Origin: Gordonia insulae
GTDB taxonomy: Bacteria > Actinomycetota > Actinomycetes > Mycobacteriales > Mycobacteriaceae
Length of the DNA stretch: 64,000 nt
Reading direction: 5' to 3'
Assembly (NCBI RefSeq): GCF_003855095.1
Contig: NZ_CP033972.1
Location: 1,116,001-1,180,000, forward strand
A program made the position numbers and the translations under genes. Below, piece after piece: positions 28,929 through 40,289 of this stretch. Below the pieces are notes generated by a model. It was given only the letters and a program-made list of their open reading frames with translations. It had not been told where the DNA came from and did not search any database. The stretch's first letter is position 1. The number at the start of each line of letters is the position of its first letter.

Positions 28929-30092
28929 GTGTCGGTGAGTCGGTTGATCGCAGGGATGCGCCGCCGGATCGAGTTGGCGGGTGATGGATACCCGCCGCTC
29001 TATCCGGCGGTGACGCTCGGTGCGTCGGCGATCATCACCGTCGGGGCGGTGATCCAGCGACTCCCACTCGCGCCTCCCTGGTGGGCGCTTCTCGGTGCGG
29101 CGGTTGCCTTTCTGTCACTCGTGGTCGATCTCTGGGTGCCGAGCAAGGTGGCCTGCGGGGTGATCGCGGCGGCGGCCGTGGCGCTCATGTTGATGGATCC
29201 GGTCCCGGTCGATGTCGCGCCGCTGCTGCTGGCCCTCACCACCGCCATCGCGGCCGCGATGGAGTCCCTGCGATGGGGTCTGTTCGTCGCGGCGCTGTCG
29301 GTGGGCGTCATCGTCCTCGGTGGGCAGACCGAGCACCTGCAGTCGGTCCCGGCCTACATCCTCGCGATCCTGTGCGGATGGCTGGTCGGATACATGATCT
29401 TGTACCAGAAGCTGTTGTCCGAGAACGAGGTGCGCGCACAACGCGTCCGCGCAGATCACGCGGCGAGCGACGAACGTCAACGCATCGCTCGCGAAATCCA
29501 CGATGTGATAGCGCATTCACTCTCGATCACCATGCTCAATGTCACCGGGGCGCGACGAGCGTTACAGGAGGGTGCCGAGGACGAGGCACTCGAGGCACTC
29601 GAGGACGCCGAGCGCCTGGGACGGCAGGCGATGACCGAGATCCGATACATCGTCAAGGTCTTGGGCTCCGAGCCGGAATCGGCCGCGCCGACACCGGGGG
29701 CCGACGACATCGACCGACTCGTCGACGACTATCGCAAGGCCGGCGTGGGGGTGTCGCTGGATGTGCACGGCGACCTGACCCGCATTCCTGCGCCGGTCGG
29801 ATCCGCGCTCTATCGGATCACACAGGAGTCGTTGGCGAACGTGGTCAAGCACTCCCGGACGCCGCGCGCCGCGGTCAGCTTGTCCACACGCCCGGACATC
29901 GTTCTCTGCGTGCAGAATCCGTACATAGCCGACCAGGGGGTTCGCCGGGCCACCGACGGATCGGGGATCGACGGGATGAAACAACGTGCACGACTGCTCG
30001 GCGGCGCCGTCGATGTGAGCGGCACCCGGGAGGCGTGGATCGTTCGTGCGGTGTTTCCCGGTGCGGTCCTCGACGGCAGGACGGCCCGATGA
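28929..30092 (+). CDS. Membrane sensor histidine kinase, NarL/DesK type
   Basis: 387 residues. The N-terminal part (about 25-165) holds five or so hydrophobic segments and no large extracytoplasmic loop, so the signal is probably sensed in or near the membrane. The HisKA_3 phosphoacceptor is in IAREIHDVIAHSLSITML, with His near residue 191. The ATP-binding domain includes RITQESLANVVKHSRT (N-box) and DGSGIDGMKQRARLLGG (G-box). The start is a GTG. Its stop overlaps the response-regulator ATG as ATGA, so the two form a coupled two-component pair. Confidence 0.9.
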   Translation: MSVSRLIAGMRRRIELAGDGYPPLYPAVTLGASAIITVGAVIQRLPLAPPWWALLGAAVAFLSLVVDLWVPSKVACGVIAAAAVALMLMDPVPVDVAPLLLALTTAIAAAMESLRWGLFVAALSVGVIVLGGQTEHLQSVPAYILAILCGWLVGYMILYQKLLSENEVRAQRVRADHAASDERQRIAREIHDVIAHSLSITMLNVTGARRALQEGAEDEALEALEDAERLGRQAMTEIRYIVKVLGSEPESAAPTPGADDIDRLVDDYRKAGVGVSLDVHGDLTRIPAPVGSALYRITQESLANVVKHSRTPRAAVSLSTRPDIVLCVQNPYIADQGVRRATDGSGIDGMKQRARLLGGAVDVSGTREAWIVRAVFPGAVLDGRTAR

Positions 30093-30793
30093 TGTCCACG
30101 CGGTCGTTGCCGACGGATCGAACGATCAGGGTGTTGCTCGTCGACGACCAGGAACTCGTGCGCACCGGTCTGCGCCGGATCCTCCGGATCAAGGACGGAT
30201 TCGACATCGTCGGCGAGTGTGGCGACGGAGGAGAGGTGATCGACGCGATCTCCCAGACCTCACCCGACATCATTTTGATGGACCTGCGCATGCGGCATGT
30301 CGACGGCATCGCCGCGACAGCAGCGGTGGCCCGGCTTCCGCAGCCGCCGCCGGTTCTCGTCCTCACCACCTTCGACGATGACCAGTTGCTCTCGGGCGCA
30401 CTCCGGGCCGGCGCGGCCGGGTTCATTCTCAAGGATTCACCGGCCGAGGCGTTGATCTGGGCGACGCGTGCCGTGGTCGACGACGGGGCCTACCTCGATC
30501 CGGCAGTGACGGGGCGTGTCCTGCAAGGGTTTCGGCGTGCGGCACCGGAGTCGAGGACACAGTCCGACGGTGTGCTGACCGAACGGGAGGCCGACGTCCT
30601 TCGCCTGATGGCGCGCGGCCACACGAACTCCGAGATCGGTGCGCGACTACATATCTCGGAGGTAACGGTGAAAAGCCATGTCAATCACATCTTCACCAAG
30701 CTCGATCTCCGTGACCGCGCGGCGGCCATCGTCTACGCGTTCGATCATGCATTGGTGACACCGTCACAGCCCGAGGAGCGCCGCCGACCCTGA
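30089..30793 (+). CDS. NarL-family response regulator
   Basis: 234 residues. The receiver domain has the acidic pair at 19-20 (VLLVDDQELVRTG), phospho-acceptor Asp65 in IILMDLRMRHVDG, and Thr and Lys switch residues in VLTTFDDD and FILKDSPAEA. The C-terminal LuxR-type helix-turn-helix is LTEREADVLRLMARGHTNSE and ISEVTVKSHVNHIFTKL. It is translationally coupled to the upstream kinase. Targets are unknown; the adjacent dehydratase genes start 69 bp downstream and could be co-transcribed. Confidence 0.93.
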   Translation: MMSTRSLPTDRTIRVLLVDDQELVRTGLRRILRIKDGFDIVGECGDGGEVIDAISQTSPDIILMDLRMRHVDGIAATAAVARLPQPPPVLVLTTFDDDQLLSGALRAGAAGFILKDSPAEALIWATRAVVDDGAYLDPAVTGRVLQGFRRAAPESRTQSDGVLTEREADVLRLMARGHTNSEIGARLHISEVTVKSHVNHIFTKLDLRDRAAAIVYAFDHALVTPSQPEERRRP

Positions 30794-30861
30794 GCGCCAC
30801 CGACCCTGAGCGGCACCGGTCGGACCATTGGCAACCGGTTCCGGGTTCGCTAACGTAAAGC

Positions 30862-31260
30862 ATGGCGCGCGAGTTGGTGACGGGGATGACCTTCACGACC
30901 TCGGACGAGGTCGTGGTCGACACCGCGCTCCTGGCCGGTTTCGCCGACGTTCTGGGATCACGATCGGACACGTTCGCCGTCCCGGTGATCTTCCGCGTGA
31001 CCGTCATCCTCGCCCACGAGGCAATGGATTCCGGGACCGTCCCCAGCGACGGCATCGTCCACACAGCCGAATCGCTCCGCGTCCGCCGGCAACCGCGGGT
31101 CGGCGATCGGCTGACCGGCCTGCTGACGGTGGAGGAGATCCACCATCGGGGCGGCGCGACGCAACTCCTGGTGCGCAGTGACATCATGGCCGACGGTGAG
31201 GTCGCGCCGATCGCGGTCACGACATCGACGCTCGCGTTCCGAACCGAGGGGACCGGGTAG
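30862..31260 (+). CDS. MaoC-like N-terminal dehydratase subunit (HadA/HadC type)
   Basis: A 132-residue single hot-dog protein. It starts MARELVTGMTFTTSDEVVVD and includes RVRRQPRVGDRLTGLLTVEE, resembling the FAS1-like N-terminal half of (3R)-hydroxyacyl dehydratases. It lacks the catalytic Asp/His hydratase-2 motif. In mycolic-acid bacteria such a subunit pairs with a catalytic MaoC subunit, and that partner begins 2 bp downstream. The pair would dehydrate 3-hydroxyacyl thioesters. It is separate from the usual hadABC locus, so a special acyl chain or catabolic role is possible. Confidence 0.8.
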   Translation: MARELVTGMTFTTSDEVVVDTALLAGFADVLGSRSDTFAVPVIFRVTVILAHEAMDSGTVPSDGIVHTAESLRVRRQPRVGDRLTGLLTVEEIHHRGGATQLLVRSDIMADGEVAPIAVTTSTLAFRTEGTG

Positions 31261-31262
31261 CG

Positions 31263-33762
<2,500 letters not shown>

Positions 33763-33802
33763 GTGCACGCACCGGGGTGTGACCGGCGACCGGGACCCGG
33801 TG

Positions 33803-34204
33803 TCACCTCGACAACTCGGCCGCCGCTTCGGCCTTGATCCGGTCGAACTGTTCTCCCATCGCCTCGGCGAGCGCGGTGGCGCCGGAGAGTGGCCGCACCA
33901 TCACCATGAAGTCGTCGATCTTGCCTTCCTCGTCGACGTGGAGAAAGTCGCATCCGGTGATCTTCGCGCCACGCACCACCGTCTCGAAGACGAGCGCGTG
34001 GTCGCTGCCCTCGCTGTCACCGATCTCGCGCACATAGCGGAAGTCCTCGAACACCCGCAGCACGCCACGAAGGATCGCCGACGTGATGGCCTTGCCCTCA
34101 TAGGGCTTGAACGCGACCGGACTGGTGAACACGACATCGTCGGCCAACAGGTCGGCGATGGCCTGCTCGTCGCCGGTTTCGACGGCGCGGCGGAATGCGT
34201 GCAT
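33803..34204 (-). CDS. SnoaL-like/NTF2-fold protein
   Basis: A 133-residue alpha+beta barrel protein of the SnoaL/NTF2-like superfamily. It begins MHAFRRAVETGDEQAIADLL, then LADDVVFTSPVAFKPYEGKA, and ends with strands VRGAKITGCDFLHVDEEGKI and the FMVMVRPLSGA segment. The family includes cyclases, isomerases and binding proteins; no catalytic assignment is possible. It is convergent with rox, with 40 bp between the stops, and appears monocistronic. Confidence 0.8.
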   Translation of the reverse strand: MHAFRRAVETGDEQAIADLLADDVVFTSPVAFKPYEGKAITSAILRGVLRVFEDFRYVREIGDSEGSDHALVFETVVRGAKITGCDFLHVDEEGKIDDFMVMVRPLSGATALAEAMGEQFDRIKAEAAAELSR

Positions 34205-34293
34205 GACTGTGCACCTCTCTGCTCATCCTGTGTTCGGTCGGACGGTCAGTCTACGGTGGAGTGGCCAACCGGGGGTCGGACGTGTGAGGACAG

Positions 34294-34305
34294 CGTGAAT
34301 TCACG
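34294..34305. promoter_or_regulatory. Perfect 12-bp palindrome upstream of the desaturase
   Basis: CGTGAATTCACG lies 131 bp before the desaturase start and 90 bp before the divergent SnoaL-like start. The surrounding region (34205-34435) contains no gene. It could be an operator, for example of a fatty-acid-responsive TetR regulator, but a 12-bp palindrome may also be chance. Confidence 0.3.
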
Positions 34306-34435
34306 TTCGTCTGGCACACTTGTGGGGCCGACGTGATGCATTGCTCATGGTTGTGACTCCCGTAGCGCGCCCGCTAGATGGACCGACCCTCCGTGGCCGA
34401 GGCGCCTGGCTCGAGCAGAAAGCAACGAGGCCGTC

Positions 34436-35500
34436 GTGACCGATGCACACAGTTCGACCCTGCCCCGCGACCGATATGTCAGCTCCTATTCCGAACTGGC
34501 CGCCGAGGTCCGCGAATCGGGCCTGCTCGATCGGCGGCACGGCTTCTACGTGACCCGCATCGCACTCACCGTCGCCGCATTCCTCGCCATCTGGGCCGGC
34601 GTCGTCGTGCTCGGTGATTCCTGGTGGCAGATCGCACTGGCCGCCGGGCTCGCCCTGGTCAGCACGCAGTTCGGATTCCTCGGACACGATGGTGCGCATC
34701 GGCAGATGTTCGCCTCCGCGTCAGCCAACGAGTGGACGGCGCGCATCCTCGCCGGCGGTTTCGCCGGATTGTCCCTGCACTGGTGGCGCGCCAAGCACAA
34801 TCGCCACCACAAGGCGCCGAATCAGATCGGTGTGGACCCCGACATCGAGGGCGCACCGCTGGCGTTCGTCCCGGCCGACGCGAATGGACGCACCGGGTTC
34901 TACGGGTGGTTCACGCGTCATCAGGGCTGGCTGTTCTTCCCGCTGGTCACGCTGGAGGGCATCGCCCTGCACATCTCGAGCATCCAGGGGCTCGTGTCCC
35001 GCGCACCCGTCACACAGCGAGCCACCGAGCTCTCGCTGATCGTGGCGCGGCTGTTGCTCGGTTTCATCGTGCCGATCCTGGTCATGTCGCCGGGGATCGC
35101 CGCGGTCTTCATCGTGGTTCACCTGGCGCTGTTCGGACTTCTGCTCGGCGGGTCGTTTGCGCCCAACCACAAGGGAATGCCCTTGGTGCCGAAGGACATG
35201 CGCGTGGACTTCCTACGCCGGCAGGTGTTGATGTCGCGCAATATCCGCGGTGGCCGGTTCACCGATTTCATGATGGGTGGTCTGAATTATCAGATCGAGC
35301 ATCACCTGTTCCCGAGCATGCCTCGGCCCAACCTGGCCAAGGTGCGGCCGATGGTCCGCGCGCACTGCGCCCGACACGAGGTGACCTACACCGAGACCTC
35401 GCTCATCCAGTCGTACGGCATCGTCGTCCGCTACCTGAACCAGGCCGGCCTCGGTGAGCGGGACCCGTTCACCTGCCCGCTGGTCCAGATGTACCGCTAG
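34436..35500 (+). CDS. Membrane fatty-acid desaturase (acyl-lipid/acyl-CoA type)
   Basis: 354 residues. The three His boxes of membrane desaturases are present: GHDGAH near residue 83, KHNRHHKAP near 121 and QIEHHLFPSMPRPN near 284. Hydrophobic segments lie between about 40-80 and 165-245. The third box begins with Gln, as in front-end and linoleoyl-type desaturases. A di-iron centre inserts a double bond using O2 and electrons from ferredoxin or a reductase, which is not encoded nearby. The GTG at 34436 has ACGAGG upstream. It probably tunes membrane fluidity or makes precursors of mycolic acids. Confidence 0.9.
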   Translation: MTDAHSSTLPRDRYVSSYSELAAEVRESGLLDRRHGFYVTRIALTVAAFLAIWAGVVVLGDSWWQIALAAGLALVSTQFGFLGHDGAHRQMFASASANEWTARILAGGFAGLSLHWWRAKHNRHHKAPNQIGVDPDIEGAPLAFVPADANGRTGFYGWFTRHQGWLFFPLVTLEGIALHISSIQGLVSRAPVTQRATELSLIVARLLLGFIVPILVMSPGIAAVFIVVHLALFGLLLGGSFAPNHKGMPLVPKDMRVDFLRRQVLMSRNIRGGRFTDFMMGGLNYQIEHHLFPSMPRPNLAKVRPMVRAHCARHEVTYTETSLIQSYGIVVRYLNQAGLGERDPFTCPLVQMYR

Positions 35501-35647
35501 ACCCACATCACAGGGCGCCACCTGCCGGCGAGCGGACCGGGCGGCGTCCACCTCACGCTGCTGATACAGGATCGGTGGGACGATCTTCCGTGTCCTCGCG
35601 GTGGCGATGGGCGTGTTCGCGCCGTTGTTCGTGGATCTGATGCAGGC

Positions 35648-35791
35648 ATGCCGCCAGTGTTCGATCTCGGACTGACCGTGCTCAACATCACGCCCACGTT
35701 TCTGGGGCGGCGGCCGGTTGCCGGTGTCCTTGTCAATGGGGTCGTCCTACGCGACGACATGCGCGCCCGCGGCGACTACATCCGCGCCTGA
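35648..35791 (+). pseudogene. Possible gene remnant or very short ORF
   Basis: Between the desaturase stop and the DUF1206 gene one plus-strand frame is open all the way from 35501 to a TGA at 35791. It contains an ATG-started 47-residue stretch, MPPVFDLGLTVLNITPTFLG and then RRPVAGVLVNGVVLRDDMRA. The +1 frame just upstream (about 35570-35665) reads as a hydrophobic membrane-like segment FRVLAVAMGVFAPLFVDLM. Together they look like a decayed or frameshifted membrane protein. I do not recognise the family, and a chance open frame in GC-rich DNA is possible. Confidence 0.25.
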
Positions 35792-36594
35792 CGAGCCATG
35801 ACGAAGCTGTAAACGCCATAGGTCGCGATACCGATCGCCGCCAGTATGAGTAACGCCTGACCGGCCGGCAGCCCGGCCAGTGTCTTCACCGCGCCGTCGA
35901 CCCCGGTCGCCTTCGACGGATCCGCCTGTACCGCCGCGACGATCACCAGGAGACCGGCGCCGGCGAGTACCGTACCCTTCGCGGCATATCCGACGACACC
36001 GGTGACGGTCACCGCTCGTCCACCGCCGGTACGGAGGTCATCGAGGAAGTTGCGGGTCACCCCTTTGTAGATGTGGTACACGCCCACCGCGATGATGATC
36101 AGCCCCACGATCACCAGCACGAACTTTCCTCCGGCACTCTGCATGAGGCGGGCACTGAGCCCGGCGTTCTGACGGCCGCTGGATTCGCCGGCGCCGATGG
36201 CGAATCGAGCTGCCGAGTAGGCGAATGCCACGTAGATCACGCACAGCGACAACGCCTTCCCGCGATCGAACCAACCGCCGAGGCCGTCGTCGCGATCTGC
36301 GGGATCGTTTGCCTTGCCCCCGAGTACTGCTTCGGCCAGCCGCCACAGCGCGAGGGCGGCGAACGCCACCACCGCGACCCACAACAGAAGGCGCCCTCCG
36401 GATGATTCGGCGAAGATCGCCAGGGCACCGGACTGATCGGCGTTCCCCGCGTCGCCGAAGGCCAGCCGTCCGACGATGTAGGCGATCACGAGGTGCATCA
36501 CCCCACTGACGACGTGACCGGCGCGCGCCGCGCGCTCGAACCACGCGCTGTCGGTGGCCCGGTCGACGGCGCCTGCCACGTTGTTCTGTGTCAT
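35776..36594 (-). CDS. DUF1206 membrane protein
   Basis: 272 residues with six hydrophobic helices arranged as three similar pairs, the hallmark of DUF1206. Each unit starts with a short amphipathic stretch such as FERAARAGHVVSGVMHLVIA, WFDRGKALSLCVIYVAFAYS and VTGVVGYAAKGTVLAGAGLL. The family is found in actinobacteria and cyanobacteria and has no known function. The ATG at 36594 is eight bases after GAGGAG; an ATG at 36603 is too close to that site. It is divergent from the AspT-type antiporter. Confidence 0.85.
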   Translation of the reverse strand: MTQNNVAGAVDRATDSAWFERAARAGHVVSGVMHLVIAYIVGRLAFGDAGNADQSGALAIFAESSGGRLLLWVAVVAFAALALWRLAEAVLGGKANDPADRDDGLGGWFDRGKALSLCVIYVAFAYSAARFAIGAGESSGRQNAGLSARLMQSAGGKFVLVIVGLIIIAVGVYHIYKGVTRNFLDDLRTGGGRAVTVTGVVGYAAKGTVLAGAGLLVIVAAVQADPSKATGVDGAVKTLAGLPAGQALLILAAIGIATYGVYSFVMARQARM

Positions 36595-36727
36595 CACATT
36601 CACTCCTCGACACCCGATGTGTGCTTGTAGTCCACCATTCGGAGACGCGAAGACCGCCCGGAATGGGACATTCAGCCGATAGAGTCACAGGAGTCACAAC
36701 CCGTCCCAGTGACCGTCTGGAGATGCG

Positions 36728-38308
36728 ATGCACTGGTTTGTCGACAGCCCGCTCCTCACACTGTTCTTCTGCGTCGGTGTCGGCGCGCTGATCGGCCGGA
36801 TTCCATTCGGGCCGGTCTCGTTCGGGCCGGCCGGCGCGTTGTTCGTCGCACTCGCGTTGTCGGCCATCGATTCGGACGTCGCATTGCCGGCGATCGTGAC
36901 GAACCTGTCGCTGTGTGTCTTCTGCTACACCGTGGGTATCGCGGCAGGTCCGTCGTTCGTGAACGCGTTGCGCACCGGATGGAAACCCGTGCTCGTCTCG
37001 GTGGTCGCGATCATCGCGATGGCGGCGACGGCGCTCGGCGTGGGCAAGGCGCTCGGCTTCGACATCGGTACGATCGCCGGTTCGTTCAGCGGTGCGGGCA
37101 CGGCGACCGCCGCGCTCGGAGCCGTCCAGCAGCAACTCGCCGACGGTGGCGACATCCCGCCCGAACCGGCGATCGGCTATGCGGTCGCGTACCCGATCAC
37201 CGTACTGCTGACCATCATCGCCTGCGCGTATCTGATCGGCGCCGGCCGCCGCAAGCCCACTGCGGAGGACCGCGAGAAGGTGTCGCCCATCGTGATCCGG
37301 ACACTCGAGGTCGTCGGAAACCCCGACCTCACGGTGCACGGCCTGTGCGAGCGATACGAAGCCGTGGTGTCGCGCCTGACACGTGACGGCAGGACCGTGG
37401 TGGCGCACGACGACGAGAGTCTTGCGACCGGTGACCTGCTCACCGTGACCGCGCGTGAGGATGTACACGACCGCCTGGTCAACGATCTGGGGAGGCCGGC
37501 CGCCGAGGAGGTGTGGCTCGACCGCTCGACCATCGACTTCCGGCGGATCACGCTGTCCAACAAGTCGTATGTCGGACGCGAACTCCACGACCTCCGGATG
37601 GAGGAGCGATTCGACGCCGTCGTCAGCCGGGTGCGCCGCGGCGATATCGACCTCATCGCCACACCCGACCTCGTCCTGCAGAGCGGGGATCGGTTGCGGG
37701 TGACCGCACCCCGCGATCGCCTCAGCGAGATCACCACGGAACTCGGCGATTCCGAGCGCACCGCGGGCGACATCAATCCGATCGGCCTCGGGCTGGGACT
37801 GACCATCGGCCTCGTCCTGGCCTTCGTCGAGGTGCCGCTGCCAGGCGGCGGAACACTGGTACTGGGAACCGCGACGGCTCCGCTGATCATCGGCGTCGTC
37901 CTCGGCGCACTCGGACGCACCGGCCCGATCGTGTGGACGCTGCCGGGCAACGTCACCAACACGCTCAACCAGTTCACACTCATGGTCTTCCTGGTGGCAG
38001 TCGGGACCGGTGCCGGATCCGGTCTGGTCACCGCCCTGGCCGACGACGGACTCCAACTGGTCGTGCTGGGCTTCGCGATCTCCGCCGCGCACGCGCTGAT
38101 CTGTGTGATCGCCCTGCGTTCGCTCCTGCAATTCGGGACGGCACGCGCACTCGGCGGACTGACGGGTTCTCAGCTCAACCCGGCACCGTATGCGTATGCC
38201 ATGGGCAAGGTTCCCGATCAGCGGGTCGCACTGGGGTACGCCGTCCTCTTCCCGGTGAGCATGATCATCAAGGTGTTCCTCGCCCAACTGATGGTCGTGT
38301 ACTTCTGA
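36728..38308 (+). CDS. AspT/YbjL-type anion antiporter with two RCK_C domains
   Basis: A 526-residue membrane protein. Two hydrophobic halves (about 1-180 and 350-526) flank a soluble middle with two TrkA-C/RCK_C domains. One of these includes VHGLCERYEAVVSRLTRDGR and ends TGDLLTVTARED; the other includes ELHDLRMEERFDAVVSRVRRG and ends SGDRLRVTAPRDR. The repeated motifs GSFSGAGTATAALGA and ALGGLTGSQLNPAPYAYA occupy the same place in each half. This is the aspartate:alanine exchanger (AAEx) architecture, so it is probably an exchanger of organic acids. The substrate is unknown. Confidence 0.9.
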   Translation: MHWFVDSPLLTLFFCVGVGALIGRIPFGPVSFGPAGALFVALALSAIDSDVALPAIVTNLSLCVFCYTVGIAAGPSFVNALRTGWKPVLVSVVAIIAMAATALGVGKALGFDIGTIAGSFSGAGTATAALGAVQQQLADGGDIPPEPAIGYAVAYPITVLLTIIACAYLIGAGRRKPTAEDREKVSPIVIRTLEVVGNPDLTVHGLCERYEAVVSRLTRDGRTVVAHDDESLATGDLLTVTAREDVHDRLVNDLGRPAAEEVWLDRSTIDFRRITLSNKSYVGRELHDLRMEERFDAVVSRVRRGDIDLIATPDLVLQSGDRLRVTAPRDRLSEITTELGDSERTAGDINPIGLGLGLTIGLVLAFVEVPLPGGGTLVLGTATAPLIIGVVLGALGRTGPIVWTLPGNVTNTLNQFTLMVFLVAVGTGAGSGLVTALADDGLQLVVLGFAISAAHALICVIALRSLLQFGTARALGGLTGSQLNPAPYAYAMGKVPDQRVALGYAVLFPVSMIIKVFLAQLMVVYF

Positions 38309-38411
38309 CGGACCACGCCGTGGCGGAGAGGTCGATCAACCAGTGTCGGGTGAGTCCGTCCCCGCGTGCCGGGGGATCGTGCGACTGCTGCGAAGATCCT
38401 GACTCAGGACG

Positions 38412-39407
38412 CTAGCTGACCTTCTCGGTGGCCGCCGCGAGTCGCGGCTCGATCTGCTCGAGGGCGTACTCGAGGGAGACGGGCGTGCCGGCCGCCATCG
38501 CCTGCACGATCGGGTCCGTCTCCGGTAGTTCGATCGCTCGCCCGTCCCGGGTGACCGACAGCGAGTTGATCAGTGGGTCGTTCTGCAACGTGGAGAACGG
38601 CAAGCCGATGGTGGTGAAGACGGCCACCTGCGAGTTGAGGCTGGACACCTTCTCTACGGGTACAGCGGCGAAAAAGCCCTGCGCCTGAAGGGATGCCACG
38701 GGTGGGTACTGTACGAATCCCAGCTCGGCGAAGGTATCGAAACGTGCGTCGCCGGGTAGATACGCGCCGTAGGCCTCACCGTACTTCGCGCCCCACACGA
38801 ACGTCTTGCCCGCGAAGTCGGGATGCCGGGATCTGATGGTGTCCTGCACGTCGGTGGTCTGCTTGATGAGGGCGTCGCCCTCGCCGCTCTTGCCGAGGGC
38901 ATTGGCGATCAGCTGTGTCTGGACCTTCCAGTTGACGGCGTAATCCGGGGTCCCGGCCGGTGCGGTCACCACCGGGGCGATCTGTTTGAGACTGTCGGTC
39001 ACCTTGGAGTCCGCCTTGCCTCGGACATTCAGGATGAGGTCGGGCGAGAACTCCTTGATCTGTTGATAATTGAACTCACCGCCACTGGATGCGGAGATCA
39101 GCGTCGGCGAGTCGGTGCCGAACATGTCTGCCGCCCAGGGGCCGACGCCCTTGGATTCGGCTCCGAAGCTCATCCAGTCGTAGATCGCGACCGGTTTCAC
39201 ACCCAGCGTCAGCGAGATCTCACCGTCTGACCAGCCCAGCGCCACCACTCGCGGCGCGTCCGGGAGACCGAGGTCGGCCTCCGCGGACGGGTCCGAATAG
39301 ACCGCATTCTCGGTGGTGTCGGACTGGATGCAGCCGGCCGTGACAAGCGCCAGGACGAGCAGCACCGCGAACCCGATCAGTCGTGGAAACCTGTGCGCGA
39401 ACATCAT
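38412..39407 (-). CDS. Iron-siderophore ABC transporter, substrate-binding lipoprotein
   Basis: 331 residues. A lipoprotein signal ends in LVTAGC, with the lipidated Cys near residue 26. The mature part is a two-lobed FecB/FepB fold with RVVALGWSDGEISLTLGVKP and IKEFSPDLILNVRGKADSKV, the usual hinge regions of helical-backbone class III binding proteins. It captures a ferric siderophore at the cell surface and delivers it to the permeases encoded upstream. It is last in the operon, 12 bp after the ATPase gene. Confidence 0.92.
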   Translation of the reverse strand: MMFAHRFPRLIGFAVLLVLALVTAGCIQSDTTENAVYSDPSAEADLGLPDAPRVVALGWSDGEISLTLGVKPVAIYDWMSFGAESKGVGPWAADMFGTDSPTLISASSGGEFNYQQIKEFSPDLILNVRGKADSKVTDSLKQIAPVVTAPAGTPDYAVNWKVQTQLIANALGKSGEGDALIKQTTDVQDTIRSRHPDFAGKTFVWGAKYGEAYGAYLPGDARFDTFAELGFVQYPPVASLQAQGFFAAVPVEKVSSLNSQVAVFTTIGLPFSTLQNDPLINSLSVTRDGRAIELPETDPIVQAMAAGTPVSLEYALEQIEPRLAAATEKVS

Positions 39408-39419
39408 CGGTGTCTCCTC

Positions 39420-40289
39420 TTACTCGGTGGACTTCGATTGTGCGGAGCGGAGCGTTGCCGTGTCACCGGGCGTCGTGTCGAACGACACCGCCCCGGCACC
39501 CAAAGGAATGACCAGGGGGGTATGGGTTTCCGGATCGGAGATGATCCTCGAACGCACACCGAAGGTCTTCTCGACCATCTCCGTCGTGATGATGTCCGAC
39601 GGCGCCCCCTGCGCGATGATCTCGCCACCGCGCATCGCGATGATGTGGCTGGCGTACCGTGCCGCCTGGTTGAGGTCGTGCAGGACGGCGACGAGGGTGG
39701 TGCCGCTCTGGTTCATCGCGGTGCACAGTTCCAAGACTTCGATCTGGTGGGCGAGGTCGAGGTAGGTGGTGGGCTCGTCGAGCAGGAGGATCGGTGTCTC
39801 CTGCGCGAGCGCCATCGCGATCCAGACCCGCTGGCGCTGACCGCCGGACAGCGCATGCACCGCACGTTGGGAGAGGTCGGTGAGCCGGGTGGCGTGCAGC
39901 GCGCGGTCGACCGCTGATTGGTCGGCGTCGGTCCACTGCTTGAACATGGTCTGATATGGGAAGCGACCCCGCGATACGAGATCGATGATGGAGATGCCTT
40001 CGGGTGCAAGGGACTGTTGGGGCAGTAAGCCGACCTCGCGCGCGAACTCCTTGCCCCGGAAGGTCTGCACATCCTTGCCGTCGAGGATGATGTCACCGCT
40101 GCGGGGTGCGAGCAGCCGTGACAGGGCTCGCAGCAGCGTCGACTTGCCGCACGCGTTGGGACCGACGATGACCGTGAAGGATCCGTCGGGGATCACCACG
40201 TCGAGATCCGACAGGATGGTGTTGTCGTCGTACCCGACCTGCAGCCCGGACCCTACGAGACGGCCACGGGGGCCCGGATCATGCGCCAT
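39420..40289 (-). CDS. Iron-siderophore ABC transporter, ATPase
   Basis: 289 residues. Walker A is VGPNACGKSTLLRAL, the ABC signature LSGGQRQRVWIAMALAQ, Walker B ILLLDEPTTYLDLAHQ, and the switch His is in LVAVLHDLNQAARYAS. It energises uptake of ferric siderophores. Its ATG overlaps the stop of the second permease (TAATG), so the genes are translated together. The usual iron-uptake sequence YLDLAHQ supports the FecE/FepC assignment. Confidence 0.95.
   Translation of the reverse strand: MAHDPGPRGRLVGSGLQVGYDDNTILSDLDVVIPDGSFTVIVGPNACGKSTLLRALSRLLAPRSGDIILDGKDVQTFRGKEFAREVGLLPQQSLAPEGISIIDLVSRGRFPYQTMFKQWTDADQSAVDRALHATRLTDLSQRAVHALSGGQRQRVWIAMALAQETPILLLDEPTTYLDLAHQIEVLELCTAMNQSGTTLVAVLHDLNQAARYASHIIAMRGGEIIAQGAPSDIITTEMVEKTFGVRSRIISDPETHTPLVIPLGAGAVSFDTTPGDTATLRSAQSKSTE

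Noticed and set aside
36038..38287. 749-residue open frame on the minus strand over the antiporter
   Set aside because: It lies antisense to a clear AspT-type transporter. Its composition (Arg, Asp, Gly, His rich, no domain) is what GC-rich DNA yields in a shadow frame.
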